Shown one piece after another: positions 45,325-53,949 of a stretch of DNA of 64,000 nt. Position numbers and translations under genes: made by a program. This DNA comes from Erythrobacter sp. GTDB taxonomy: Bacteria; Pseudomonadota; Alphaproteobacteria; Sphingomonadales; Sphingomonadaceae. The notes below the pieces were generated by a model. It searched no databases. It saw nothing but the letters and a program-made list of their open reading frames with translations, and was not told the origin of the DNA. Every line of letters starts with the position of its first letter. Position 1 is the stretch's first letter. The stretch lies in the NCBI GenBank assembly GCA_009993605.1, contig JAACTB010000016.1:1-64000 (forward strand). The letters run 5' to 3'.

Positions 45325-46085
45325 GTCATCTCACGAGCATTGTCCGGGCGATCATAGCTGATCAGGACAGCGCGATAGGGTCCTTTAAATACGAACATGC
45401 TGCCGGCGCCCGCGCCGACCGTCCCGACCGCATCGATCAATTTCGCCATGTCGGCGATGCTTCCCGCACCTCCGACAAAACTGAGGGGCACGTTGACGGT
45501 GTCCCGAACGGCCTTGGCAAATTTGAGGTCGTAACCGTCGGTCATACCGTCCCGGTCGATCGAATTGATGACGATTTCGCCAGCGCCGAGTTCTTCGGCC
45601 CGGGCGGCGAAGTCGATAGCTTTGGCGCTCTGTTTCTTCGTGGCGTTGTGCGTGTAAAGATTGTGGTTGCCCAGAAGACCTTCCTTGCGCACGTCGAGTG
45701 TGACGACCACGCTTTGCCGACCGATCCGCTCTGCCATCTCCGCGATGAGTTCCGGCCGATCGAGGGCCGCCGCGCTGATGGAGACCTTTTCGTATCCGAT
45801 CGACACAAGCCTGGCGGCCTGTTCGGCCGTCGTCACGCCGCCGCCGTAACAAAGCGGCATGCGGCTTTCGACCGCAATCTTCTCGAGCTGCGCGAAATCG
45901 GGTTCGCGGCCCTGGACGGTCGCATCGATGTCGAAGATCGCAAGCTCGTCGACCTGCTTCTCGTTGAAGATCTTCACCGCGTTCATCGGATCGCCGACAT
46001 AGCGGTCTTCGCCGAACCTACGGGTTTTCACCAAGCCTTGATCGCGGATCAGCAGAACGGGAAAGATGCGCGAATGCAGGGTCAT
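45321..46085 (-). CDS. hisF2: HisF-like acetamidino-sugar synthesis subunit (HisF2/WbuZ)
   Basis: A 254-residue TIM-barrel homologue of the HisF cyclase, used outside histidine synthesis. Both catalytic aspartates are retained (FPVLLIRDQG and VTLDVRKEG), as are the phosphate-binding ends (NSIDRDGM, GGAGS). Its place between a HisH homologue and a sugar operon, next to a WbuX-type amidotransferase, matches the P. aeruginosa WbpG-HisH2-HisF2 and E. coli WbuX-Y-Z systems, which turn an N-acetyl into an acetamidino group. ATG 46085 overlaps hisH by 4 bases; the ATG of the next gene overlaps its stop. Confidence 0.87.
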   Translation of the reverse strand: MTLHSRIFPVLLIRDQGLVKTRRFGEDRYVGDPMNAVKIFNEKQVDELAIFDIDATVQGREPDFAQLEKIAVESRMPLCYGGGVTTAEQAARLVSIGYEKVSISAAALDRPELIAEMAERIGRQSVVVTLDVRKEGLLGNHNLYTHNATKKQSAKAIDFAARAEELGAGEIVINSIDRDGMTDGYDLKFAKAVRDTVNVPLSFVGGAGSIADMAKLIDAVGTVGAGAGSMFVFKGPYRAVLISYDRPDNAREMT

Positions 46086-46699
46086 GCGAGCTCCGCGAAA
46101 TTTTGCAGAAGACGTTCGCCGTTTTCGTGGCTTTTTTCCGGGTGGAACTGCACGCCGAATACATTCCCGCGCGTCACCGCGCACGGCAATTCGTCCCCGT
46201 AGCGGACACGCGCCATGACGTGCTCGTCATCGGAAGCGTCGAAAAAGTAGCTATGCAGATAGTAGAATCCGCGATCGCAATCGATCCCGTTCAGCAATGG
46301 GTGTTCCATCTGCGGAAGCAGGCTGTTCCAGCCCATATGCGGCAGCAAAGGCGGCCTGTTGCGCTTGCTTGCGTCGATCTTGCGGACATATCCCGGTACC
46401 CAGCCCAGCCCAGGTCGCGTGCCTTCTTCGCTGCCCTCGGCCAGCAGATGCATGCCGACGCAGATCCCCAGAACCGCCTTGCCCTTGCCGACGACCTCTT
46501 GTTCGAGGGCCGCAAGGATACCCGATTGCAGCAATTGCTCCATCGTGGGATCGAATGCGCCAACGCCGGGCAATATGAAGCGATCAGCCTTCGCCATTTC
46601 CGAAGAGTTGCCGGAAATGAAGAACGGGATGCGTCGCCGCTTGAGCAAGTTGGCGAGGGCGCCGACATTGCCAGAACCGTATTCAACGATACAAATCAC
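46082..46699 (-). CDS. hisH2: HisH-like glutamine amidotransferase (HisH2/WbuY)
   Basis: A 205-residue class I glutaminase that supplies ammonia to its HisF-like partner. The catalytic triad is complete: C80 in GICVGMHLL, H186 and E188 in FHPEKS. The oxyanion region PGVGAF is present. It overlaps hisF by 4 bases and follows the WbuX-like gene by 13, forming a three-gene amidine module. Confidence 0.88.
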   Translation of the reverse strand: MICIVEYGSGNVGALANLLKRRRIPFFISGNSSEMAKADRFILPGVGAFDPTMEQLLQSGILAALEQEVVGKGKAVLGICVGMHLLAEGSEEGTRPGLGWVPGYVRKIDASKRNRPPLLPHMGWNSLLPQMEHPLLNGIDCDRGFYYLHSYFFDASDDEHVMARVRYGDELPCAVTRGNVFGVQFHPEKSHENGERLLQNFAELA

Positions 46700-46712
46700 G
46701 TTACGCTCTACA

Positions 46713-47864
46713 TCATCTCTTGATCGAACGTTCGACGCCGATCGCCTTCAGGACTTTCGCGCCAAAATCGAACATAGCTTCTTGATTGGGGTAATCCCAG
46801 TACCACTTTTTCGGCATCTCATGATAGCTGCGCAATTCGTCGACGGATATGCGAAGCTTGTTCGCAATATATTCGAATTCGTCGTCGATCGTGTTCGGAT
46901 CGTAAGCGGGTTTGGCGAGCTTTGAAAGCGCTTCCTCCCGGGTCATTTGCCCGGTCAGGATCAGGGAAGAATATTGGACCCGCCGCGTGTCATATCCAAA
47001 GCGCGTCGGAAGCCAGTAGCCTTCGTAGAATTTCGTGAACCGGCTTTCGAAATGCTTCTGCGGGTACGCCCTCCAGCCATACTGTTCGGTCAGCGTGTCG
47101 ATCGCCAGTTCGCGCGTATACGGCAGGTTGTTCAGGGGTTTGACCACCTTGACCCCCTTCAGATACCGCAGATAGACCTTGTGAAACAGGACCGAACTGA
47201 AGGGATAGTGCGCCAAGGGGCGGGTGCAGAAGCGACGGCGTATCTCGTTGATCTGCGCCATGTCCGTGCCGTAATACAGCCATTCCTTGGGATTGCGCAC
47301 GCATTCGGTGGAAATGTTGCCACCGTTGATGATGTATTTGATCCCGTGCTTGTTCGCGAAGTGGTAGAGCGTAGCGATGAAAGCGTGATCCTGGGGGATG
47401 TCCAGGTGCGGAACGCCCGACTTGAAGAAGGCGAGCTGGAAATCGCGCATGTCTTCCCAGTTGATGACCTCCGTATAGAGATCGAGCCCAAGCTTATCGA
47501 CCAGCATCTGGATGTTGTTGACCGCCAGATCGGAATTCCATCCGCCATCGACGTGAAAGACGAGCGGCCGCAGGCCCAGCTCCGTCACGATGAGATGCAA
47601 CATATAGCTGCTGTCGAGCCCGCCGCTCATACCCAGAATGCAATCGAAATCCTTGCCTTTTCCGGATTTGCGAATGTCGTTCGCCATACGTTCGAGCTGG
47701 GCGCGCCCCTTCGGCCCGGTTTCCCATTCCGGCAACACGTTTTCCCGGATGTCGCGGCAATGGTCGCAAACGCCATGTTCGTCGAACTGGATCATGGCAT
47801 CGGAGGTATCCATGACGCAATTGGCACAGATCTGGTAGGCGCGGTCGGATCCGGGCTCGCTCAT
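46713..47864 (-). CDS. N-acetyl sugar amidotransferase (WbuX/WbpG/PseA-like)
   Basis: A 383-residue PP-loop ATPase that transfers ammonia onto an N-acetyl group of a sugar to give an acetamidino group. Two CxxC pairs (C13/C16, C33/C36) form an N-terminal zinc ribbon, and the ATP pyrophosphatase loop is SGGLDSS at residues 80-86. The length agrees with the family. Its partner genes for glutamine-derived ammonia follow directly. Confidence 0.9.
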   Translation of the reverse strand: MSEPGSDRAYQICANCVMDTSDAMIQFDEHGVCDHCRDIRENVLPEWETGPKGRAQLERMANDIRKSGKGKDFDCILGMSGGLDSSYMLHLIVTELGLRPLVFHVDGGWNSDLAVNNIQMLVDKLGLDLYTEVINWEDMRDFQLAFFKSGVPHLDIPQDHAFIATLYHFANKHGIKYIINGGNISTECVRNPKEWLYYGTDMAQINEIRRRFCTRPLAHYPFSSVLFHKVYLRYLKGVKVVKPLNNLPYTRELAIDTLTEQYGWRAYPQKHFESRFTKFYEGYWLPTRFGYDTRRVQYSSLILTGQMTREEALSKLAKPAYDPNTIDDEFEYIANKLRISVDELRSYHEMPKKWYWDYPNQEAMFDFGAKVLKAIGVERSIKR

Positions 47865-47984
47865 GTATCTCTCTTTGGGATTGTCACACCGAAGGCGGAT
47901 TGCGCCTTAAGCGTTTCGCGAAAAATGTCGAGTCGGGTCCTGAGATGCGGGCCCCTGGCGCTCGCCATACGAAGCACTCGCAAC

Positions 47985-48872
47985 TCAATCGATGCGCACT
48001 TCGTGCCTGTCGTAGAATTCTCGCAAGCGGTGAAGCATCGACGGCCAATCGGCGGCGGTCGAACTATCGGCACGCTCATGCACGGAGCGAAGCCTCAGAT
48101 CGACGATCGGTCTTTCGATCGCTTCCAGCGTCAGATCGGTTCGGCCCCACTCTCGAATGCAGAGGCGCAGCAATTCGTATTTGCTGATTGCTGGTCCCGG
48201 CAGATGCAAGAGGCCGTGTGGTACGGGATCGCTCGCCATCACTATCTTCGCAAGGAACCGGGCGATTTCCGTCACCGGAAGACCTGTAAACCAATAGTTT
48301 GCGTACCCTTGGACGACGGGGCCGTCAGCGGACAGGATCCACGGCAGCATGCCCACAGGCCGCACGGGAGCGATCCCAATCATCGATGTCCTGATGGTGA
48401 GAGCACGGGGACCGCTTTGTTCGCCCGCAAGCTTGCTCGACGCGTAGGCATCGAGACCTTCACGCATCGGCGCGTCAGTCTCGCCGAACGGCGCGCCGGA
48501 CGTCCCGAGAAAAACCGCATCCGTGCTGAAATGGACCAGGGGCGCATCGATCTCGGCTGTCAGACGACCGAGCGTTGCGGGCAGTTTTACGTTGAGAGCG
48601 TGCAGCCGACTGCCCGGTGCGTCTTCGGTGCCTTTTTTCTCGGCGATGCAGTTGATGACGACGTTCCAACCGCCCCCGCGCAATAACCGCTCCAGCCGGG
48701 TCGCGTTGGCAAGATCGCCTGACTCAACGTAGGAGAGACCTTGCGCCCATCGCTGATCGGATGACGGAATCTCGCGAACGGCCCCGGTGACCTTCGCACC
48801 CGCATCGTGGAGAGTGCGATGGACCGCGAAGCCGAGCATCCCTGTGGCACCCAGAACAAGAACGTGGTTCAT
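47985..48872 (-). CDS. RmlD-like NAD(P)-dependent sugar reductase
   Basis: A 295-residue SDR of the dTDP-4-dehydrorhamnose reductase superfamily: GATGMLG at residues 8-14, FSTDAVF, and the YASSK catalytic Tyr-Lys pair. No dTDP-rhamnose genes (rmlABC) are near, so it more likely reduces a UDP-4-keto-6-deoxy amino sugar, as WbvR or FnlB do after a CapE-type dehydratase. A CapE homologue lies at 52889-53911. Gap to the WbuX-like gene: 120 bases without an evident feature. Confidence 0.8.
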   Translation of the reverse strand: MNHVLVLGATGMLGFAVHRTLHDAGAKVTGAVREIPSSDQRWAQGLSYVESGDLANATRLERLLRGGGWNVVINCIAEKKGTEDAPGSRLHALNVKLPATLGRLTAEIDAPLVHFSTDAVFLGTSGAPFGETDAPMREGLDAYASSKLAGEQSGPRALTIRTSMIGIAPVRPVGMLPWILSADGPVVQGYANYWFTGLPVTEIARFLAKIVMASDPVPHGLLHLPGPAISKYELLRLCIREWGRTDLTLEAIERPIVDLRLRSVHERADSSTAADWPSMLHRLREFYDRHEVRID

Positions 48873-48882
48873 CGGCGGATCG

Positions 48883-50019
48883 CTAGGTCTTTTGCGGGGC
48901 CGTTAGGTCGACGAACACGGCCTGCATGGAATCGTAGACCGAGGCGGATTTGGCCGGGTCATGGAATTTATTCTGGAGATATGACTTCGTCCGCAGGAGG
49001 ACAAAATCCACAACTGCCTTTGCGGTTTTCATGATCACAACTGGCTTGAAGCCCGGCGAGGCCTTGATCTTGGAGATGATGGCCGAAGAATAGACTCTCG
49101 GTTCGAACACCAAAAGCGCGGCATACAAGCGAAGGAAATTGAAGGGCCGATCGGGTTCCAGTCCCGTTCTCTCCGCGACGTTCATTGCCGATTGGGCATA
49201 GATGGTTCGGCCGGACCAGAAACGAGGGATCCGGCTGTCCCAATTGGCGAGATAGGATGCGGGGATATGCGTCTGGCGTTCGATCTCGCCATGATGCTTG
49301 CCGGCGGTGCCCGCGCCTGCGCCACTCTTGGCGGAATGCCCCGATATGACCGTGGCTTCCTCGCTCACGAGCACACGGTCTACATAGCTGCACAGGGCGA
49401 CAGCATTCGCCATGTCGGGCGACGCTCCGGGGAAACAGGTCCCATGGTCGCGAACCATCGCTTCCAGGGCGGAACGCGCGACGAAGCCCTGATAGACCCT
49501 TGGCAATATGCCGAGCCCGGAAGCGGCGCCCTCGCGATAGAGCCTGGCCAAGGCAGCCTTTGTCGAGTGGACACCTTCCTCATGGCTGGACGTGGGGCGA
49601 AACGGGTCGAACCGTCCGCCGTAATTGCCCCAATGCCAGTGCTCCACTCCAGGCCAGCTATAAGTGTGGAGGCCCGGAACGATCGCTTCGAGACCCAGTT
49701 CGATCGCCTTTCGGATCTCGGATATGCTTGCGCTGGGTAGGACGGCATCGTCATCCCCGATGCCGATGACGAACTGCCCTTGCGCCAAGGCGATGGCCCG
49801 GTCGAAATTCTGGTGCATGTTGAGCGTATCGGTCGAATGGAAATAGCGTACGCGCGAATCCGCCAGCGCCTCGATCCTCTGCCCCAGGCGATCGTCGCTC
49901 GAATTGTCATGGACGATGATCTCGAAATCCTGGCTTTGGTCGAGAAGCATGGCCCGGATGACATTCTCCGCTGTATCCTGCCGATCCTTGCTAGGTATGA
50001 CGATGGACAATACGGTCAT
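48883..50019 (-). CDS. Glycosyltransferase family 2
   Basis: A 378-residue GT-A transferase beginning VLSIVIPSKDRQDTAENVI. The nucleotide-sugar Asp motifs are HDNSSDD and the metal-binding GIGDDDAV (about residues 92-99). The C-terminal ~150 residues are more divergent. The start lies 29 bases inside the end of the wzy-like gene, implying coupled translation. Likely adds one residue of the repeat unit; donor unknown. Confidence 0.85.
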   Translation of the reverse strand: MTVLSIVIPSKDRQDTAENVIRAMLLDQSQDFEIIVHDNSSDDRLGQRIEALADSRVRYFHSTDTLNMHQNFDRAIALAQGQFVIGIGDDDAVLPSASISEIRKAIELGLEAIVPGLHTYSWPGVEHWHWGNYGGRFDPFRPTSSHEEGVHSTKAALARLYREGAASGLGILPRVYQGFVARSALEAMVRDHGTCFPGASPDMANAVALCSYVDRVLVSEEATVISGHSAKSGAGAGTAGKHHGEIERQTHIPASYLANWDSRIPRFWSGRTIYAQSAMNVAERTGLEPDRPFNFLRLYAALLVFEPRVYSSAIISKIKASPGFKPVVIMKTAKAVVDFVLLRTKSYLQNKFHDPAKSASVYDSMQAVFVDLTAPQKT

Positions 50020-51319
50020 CGATATGCCTTTCTCGAAAGGGTGCGTTCCCGACCGCGGTCTTCGCTGGCGCCCTGACGGGCCGGTCTGCCGTTCGTTTGA
50101 ATTTGTACCCCAGGATTCCGGCGCAGGTCAGGTAGGTCCAAAACTCAGGGTTGCCCGGAATGCTGCCGGAAGAAAGTGAGAGCACGAGAAGGCAGATCGT
50201 TACCAAGCCGATGGACACGCCTTCGGGCCCCGCAACCCCGCGGACCAATTGCCAGGTGCCCCAGGAGAGATAGACCACGGCGGCAAACATGAGTGCACTG
50301 CCGAACAGGCCGGTAGCCATCAGGCTCTCAAGGAAGACATTGTGGGGCATGTAGGACCCGCGGGTGACGATGTAGCTGCTCCCGAACCACGGGTTGGCAA
50401 GGAAATCACTCCACGCCAGCGCATAGATGAAATCGCGCTCTTCCGTACCGCCGGTCATCCGCTCGTCGATCATCATCCGGAAACGGTCGACAAGCTGGAT
50501 ATCGACGTCCTGAACCTGGACTACCGCGATCACGACCACCAGGATCGCGATGAAATAGAGCCAGCTGCGCAACTGCAATTTAACGCGATCCCGCCAGCGT
50601 GACGCTGCGTAGATCAGAGCCAGAAAAGCCAGGACGAATGCCAGAGCGGGGCCGCGCGATGCGCCCAGCAGCATATTGGCCATGCCCAAACCAATCAGCG
50701 AGAGATGGGCGATCTGGGAACCCGCCGACATCTTTTTCAGCACTGCCACTCGTCCCGCCGCGAAGACTGCCAGCATCGCTCCGGTCAATCCGATGGTTAT
50801 CGGATTGAGAAGCGCTGTGCCTTCGAGCTCTCCATCGACCTGCATTCTTCCGGAGAAGGCGGTGTTCAATGTCACGTCTCCTCCGAGGAAGACATGGAGG
50901 AGCAGCGCGACATTCGCGATCCCCAGCAGCAGGAAGGTGCCCTTGTGTATCAGGCGCAGATCGGTCTTCTCGATCGCGAGATAGCAAACGATGATCGGCA
51001 GAACGGTGAGGCCGAAAAGATAGCCGAACACATATGTCTGGCTTTGCAGGGGCAGGAGGATCCCGAGGACCAACACGTCGTAAAGGACCCGCGCGGAGTA
51101 CACGAGAAAAAACAGGATAAGCGGGACAGCGACGAAATTCCGTCGGCTTTTGATCGAAAACGCAAACAAAAGGGAGAAGAGGAACATCCCCGCAATCGCT
51201 ATCTTCATCGCGACGTTGAAGGCGCTGACGTCCGCACCCAGGGCGAGCATCGTCACTGTCGTGATCGGGTAGCTGAAGCACACCAGCAGCAACGCTACGA
51301 TATATAGTCTTCTACCCAT
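49991..51319 (-). CDS. Wzy-like O-antigen/EPS polymerase
   Basis: A 442-residue integral membrane protein with about ten to twelve hydrophobic spans and a sizeable periplasmic loop near residues 260-330 that contains the O-antigen ligase/polymerase-type segment NPWFGSSYIVTRGSYMPHNVFLESLMATG. It would join repeat units in the periplasm. It sits 2 bases after the flippase gene. Wzy proteins diverge strongly, so the call rests on topology, loop and position. Confidence 0.78.
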   Translation of the reverse strand: MGRRLYIVALLLVCFSYPITTVTMLALGADVSAFNVAMKIAIAGMFLFSLLFAFSIKSRRNFVAVPLILFFLVYSARVLYDVLVLGILLPLQSQTYVFGYLFGLTVLPIIVCYLAIEKTDLRLIHKGTFLLLGIANVALLLHVFLGGDVTLNTAFSGRMQVDGELEGTALLNPITIGLTGAMLAVFAAGRVAVLKKMSAGSQIAHLSLIGLGMANMLLGASRGPALAFVLAFLALIYAASRWRDRVKLQLRSWLYFIAILVVVIAVVQVQDVDIQLVDRFRMMIDERMTGGTEERDFIYALAWSDFLANPWFGSSYIVTRGSYMPHNVFLESLMATGLFGSALMFAAVVYLSWGTWQLVRGVAGPEGVSIGLVTICLLVLSLSSGSIPGNPEFWTYLTCAGILGYKFKRTADRPVRAPAKTAVGNAPFRERHIDDRIVHRHT

Positions 51320-51321
51320 GA

Positions 51322-52875
51322 CTATAGGCTTTCCGGCTGCGCACTGCTTGGAGCGGCGCGTGATGAAGATGCCATGACGTCAGGCACTTCAACGAGATTG
51401 AACTTTGCCGACACCGCGGCGTTCAGGCGAGGAATCAATAGCCATAACGCTCCGATCATAAGGGCGGCGAGCGCACAGCCAAGGAACAGTGTCGCCAGCG
51501 CTCCAAAGTCCAGGGAAGCCGCAATGCGTTGGCCAAGAGCCGTGGTGGAGAGGCCTGCCGCGCCGATCAAGGCTATCGTGGCCAGTGCAAGCCAAACGGA
51601 ACAATAACCGACGCGTGGACCCACTACCCGGATCGAGAGCACGAGGAAATTCAGAATATTGAAGATCAACCAAGGGATGGCGACGGCGGTGATCCCCCAG
51701 ATGCTGGCGCCGATTGCCATCGTCGGCGGACTTAGGATCAGCGTGACGATTCCGATCATCACCGAGGTCTGGTTATGGCCGCAAGCCAGGCCGACATAGA
51801 AGGCAACGGACCCGACTGCGAGGAAGAACCCGCCGGAGACGAGCAATTGCGCCAGCAGGCCTGCGTATTGCGGCAGGTCCACATCGGGAAGCCACAGGGA
51901 GAAGATCTCGTCGGTGTAAAACGCGATTCCAGCTGATGAGAAAGCTGCCAGCGCTCCGACGATTGCAGTCAGCATCAAATAGGATTTCTGCAATTCGCGA
52001 AAGTTCTTGCTCTCGAAAAAGCCCGTCATTCTCGGCAAAGCCGCAATCAGGATGGGGATGACCATGGCGTAGGGAACCAGGCCCAAGGTGGATGCGATCG
52101 TATAAAAGCCAAGGTCCTCGACGCTGAACAGTTTGCTGACGACGAGCTTGTCCAGCTGCGTGTTGACGGAGGCGACGGCCTGGATGGCGAGCATGCCTGC
52201 CGAAAACTGCCATACCGGCAAGAAAAGACGGAAATCGGGCCTGGCGAAAAAGAAAGGGCGCTTCCCGAGCAAGGCCAGCGCCACCGATCGGGTAACCAGA
52301 AGCACGATCAAATTGGCCGCGATCTGCCATAAAAAGAACGTTTCAAGGGACGGAGAGGCGGCAAGCACGGGAAGAACCGCGAAGGAACGCAAGCTGGTCG
52401 CAAAAACCAGAAGCCCGTTTGCGATCACCTGGCGCTGCAATCCCAACAGTGCCGCTGTATAAAGCGGGCTCATCAATTGCGGCACCAGGCATAGACCCAT
52501 CAGCATGACGCTGCGCTCGATCTCGTGTGCTCCCACCTGGCCGCTGGATCCCAGCCATGACTCCGCGATCGGACCGGCAAGTGCGATGACCAGCCAGGCA
52601 GCCAGGCCCAGAGCGACGAGCAGGATTGCTTCCATGGATGCCAGCAAACGCGGCAGGTGCTCTCCCGTCGGCGCGCGCGCGACCTCGCGTGTGAAGGTCG
52701 GCGTGAAGCCGGCATCCATGAGCGCGCCGAAGGTCAGGATGATCGTGTAGAAGGAGATCACGCCGAAGCCGGCCTCGCCGACATACGCGATGTAGAAGGG
52801 TATGACGATGTACCCTGCGGCTATCGTGAACAGGCGCCCCAGGTAGTTCGCAATTATATTATAGGCGAAAGTCAC
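51322..52875 (-). CDS. Wzx-like polysaccharide flippase
   Basis: A 517-residue membrane protein with about 12-14 spans in the MATE/MVF (MviN-like) arrangement. It starts MTFAYNIIANYLGRLF, typical of the oligosaccharide flippase family that moves undecaprenyl-linked repeat units across the inner membrane. GTG 52875 is preceded by GCGGA. It is packed between the CapE-like gene (13 bases) and the polymerase (2 bases). Confidence 0.83.
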   Translation of the reverse strand: MTFAYNIIANYLGRLFTIAAGYIVIPFYIAYVGEAGFGVISFYTIILTFGALMDAGFTPTFTREVARAPTGEHLPRLLASMEAILLVALGLAAWLVIALAGPIAESWLGSSGQVGAHEIERSVMLMGLCLVPQLMSPLYTAALLGLQRQVIANGLLVFATSLRSFAVLPVLAASPSLETFFLWQIAANLIVLLVTRSVALALLGKRPFFFARPDFRLFLPVWQFSAGMLAIQAVASVNTQLDKLVVSKLFSVEDLGFYTIASTLGLVPYAMVIPILIAALPRMTGFFESKNFRELQKSYLMLTAIVGALAAFSSAGIAFYTDEIFSLWLPDVDLPQYAGLLAQLLVSGGFFLAVGSVAFYVGLACGHNQTSVMIGIVTLILSPPTMAIGASIWGITAVAIPWLIFNILNFLVLSIRVVGPRVGYCSVWLALATIALIGAAGLSTTALGQRIAASLDFGALATLFLGCALAALMIGALWLLIPRLNAAVSAKFNLVEVPDVMASSSRAAPSSAQPESL

Positions 52876-52888
52876 TCCGCACGCTCGC

Positions 52889-53911
52889 TCAGACTGGGTC
52901 TAGGTCGAGCTGCCTTCTGACGTAGTCCACGGTCAGCAGCAGCTTCTTCACTTCTTCCACGTCAAGTTGCTCGGTGCTGGCCGAAGTGTAATCTTCCACC
53001 AGATCGGGTGCCGGATCACCTTCGGAAGAATAAATACCGTAATCGAGGCCGCGATGGTCGGAAGGGATCTTGTAATAGCGATCCATCTCGACCGCCTTGG
53101 CCATCTCCTCGCGCGAGATGAGCGTCTCGTGGAGCTTCTCGCCATGCCGGGAGCCGATAACCTCGATCGGGACATCGCTGTTGAATAGCTCTTTGAGAGC
53201 GAGCGCGAGATTTTCGACGCTGCAGGCAGGCGACTTCTGAACGAAAAGATCGCCATGCTCTCCATGTTCAAACGCATGGTAGACCAAATCCACCGAATCC
53301 GCGAGGGTCATGAGAAACCGGGTCATCAACGGGTTGGTCAGGGAGAGCGGCTTGTTCTGCCGGATCTTCTCGATGAAAAGGGGAATGACGGAGCCGCGGG
53401 ACGCCATCACGTTTCCGTATCGGGTGGCGCACAGCACGGTTCCGCTGACCGTGGAATTCCGCCGCGCGCGCGCGAGCAGAACCTTTTCGGCCATGGACTT
53501 GGAAATGCCCATCGCATTGATGGGGTAGACCGCCTTGTCCGTGCTGAGGAGGATGAGTTTCTCGACGCCGGCGTCTTCGGCGGCGTTTATCACGTTGTCC
53601 GTCCCGATCACATTGGTCGCGACCGCTTCCATCGGGAAGAATTCGCAGGAGGGAACCTGCTTCAGCGCGGCCGCGTGATAGACGTAATCGACGCCCTTCA
53701 TCGCCAGCTCGAGCGAGCGCAGGTCGCGCACGTCCCCGATTACGAACCGAACGCGGGGATTCCCCAGCTCGATCCGCATATCTTCCTGCTTCTTCTCGTC
53801 CCGACTGAATACGATGATCTCGCGCACGTCGGTCGAGAGGAACCTGCGCAGGACGGTATTCCCGAACGATCCGGTTCCGCCTGTGATGAGTATGGTCTTG
53901 TCTGTCAGCAT
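52889..53911 (-). CDS. CapE/FnlA/WbjB-like UDP-GlcNAc 4,6-dehydratase (soluble)
   Basis: A 340-residue SDR: ITGGTGSFGNTVL near residue 7, LLSTDKAVYPINAMGISKSMAEK at ~120-142 (TDK plus Met-xxx-Lys instead of Tyr-xxx-Lys). The soluble form with this C-terminus (EKLHETLIS) is the inverting dehydratase that opens UDP-L-FucNAc or UDP-L-QuiNAc synthesis. It is distinct from the membrane-bound PglF-like enzyme also in the locus. ATG 53911 (MLTDKTIL) is chosen over an upstream in-frame start overlapping the methyltransferase gene. Confidence 0.87.
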   Translation of the reverse strand: MLTDKTILITGGTGSFGNTVLRRFLSTDVREIIVFSRDEKKQEDMRIELGNPRVRFVIGDVRDLRSLELAMKGVDYVYHAAALKQVPSCEFFPMEAVATNVIGTDNVINAAEDAGVEKLILLSTDKAVYPINAMGISKSMAEKVLLARARRNSTVSGTVLCATRYGNVMASRGSVIPLFIEKIRQNKPLSLTNPLMTRFLMTLADSVDLVYHAFEHGEHGDLFVQKSPACSVENLALALKELFNSDVPIEVIGSRHGEKLHETLISREEMAKAVEMDRYYKIPSDHRGLDYGIYSSEGDPAPDLVEDYTSASTEQLDVEEVKKLLLTVDYVRRQLDLDPV

Positions 53912-53949
53912 ATCAGAATCCTCGGCAGTTCGCGCCTGTCGATGCAATT

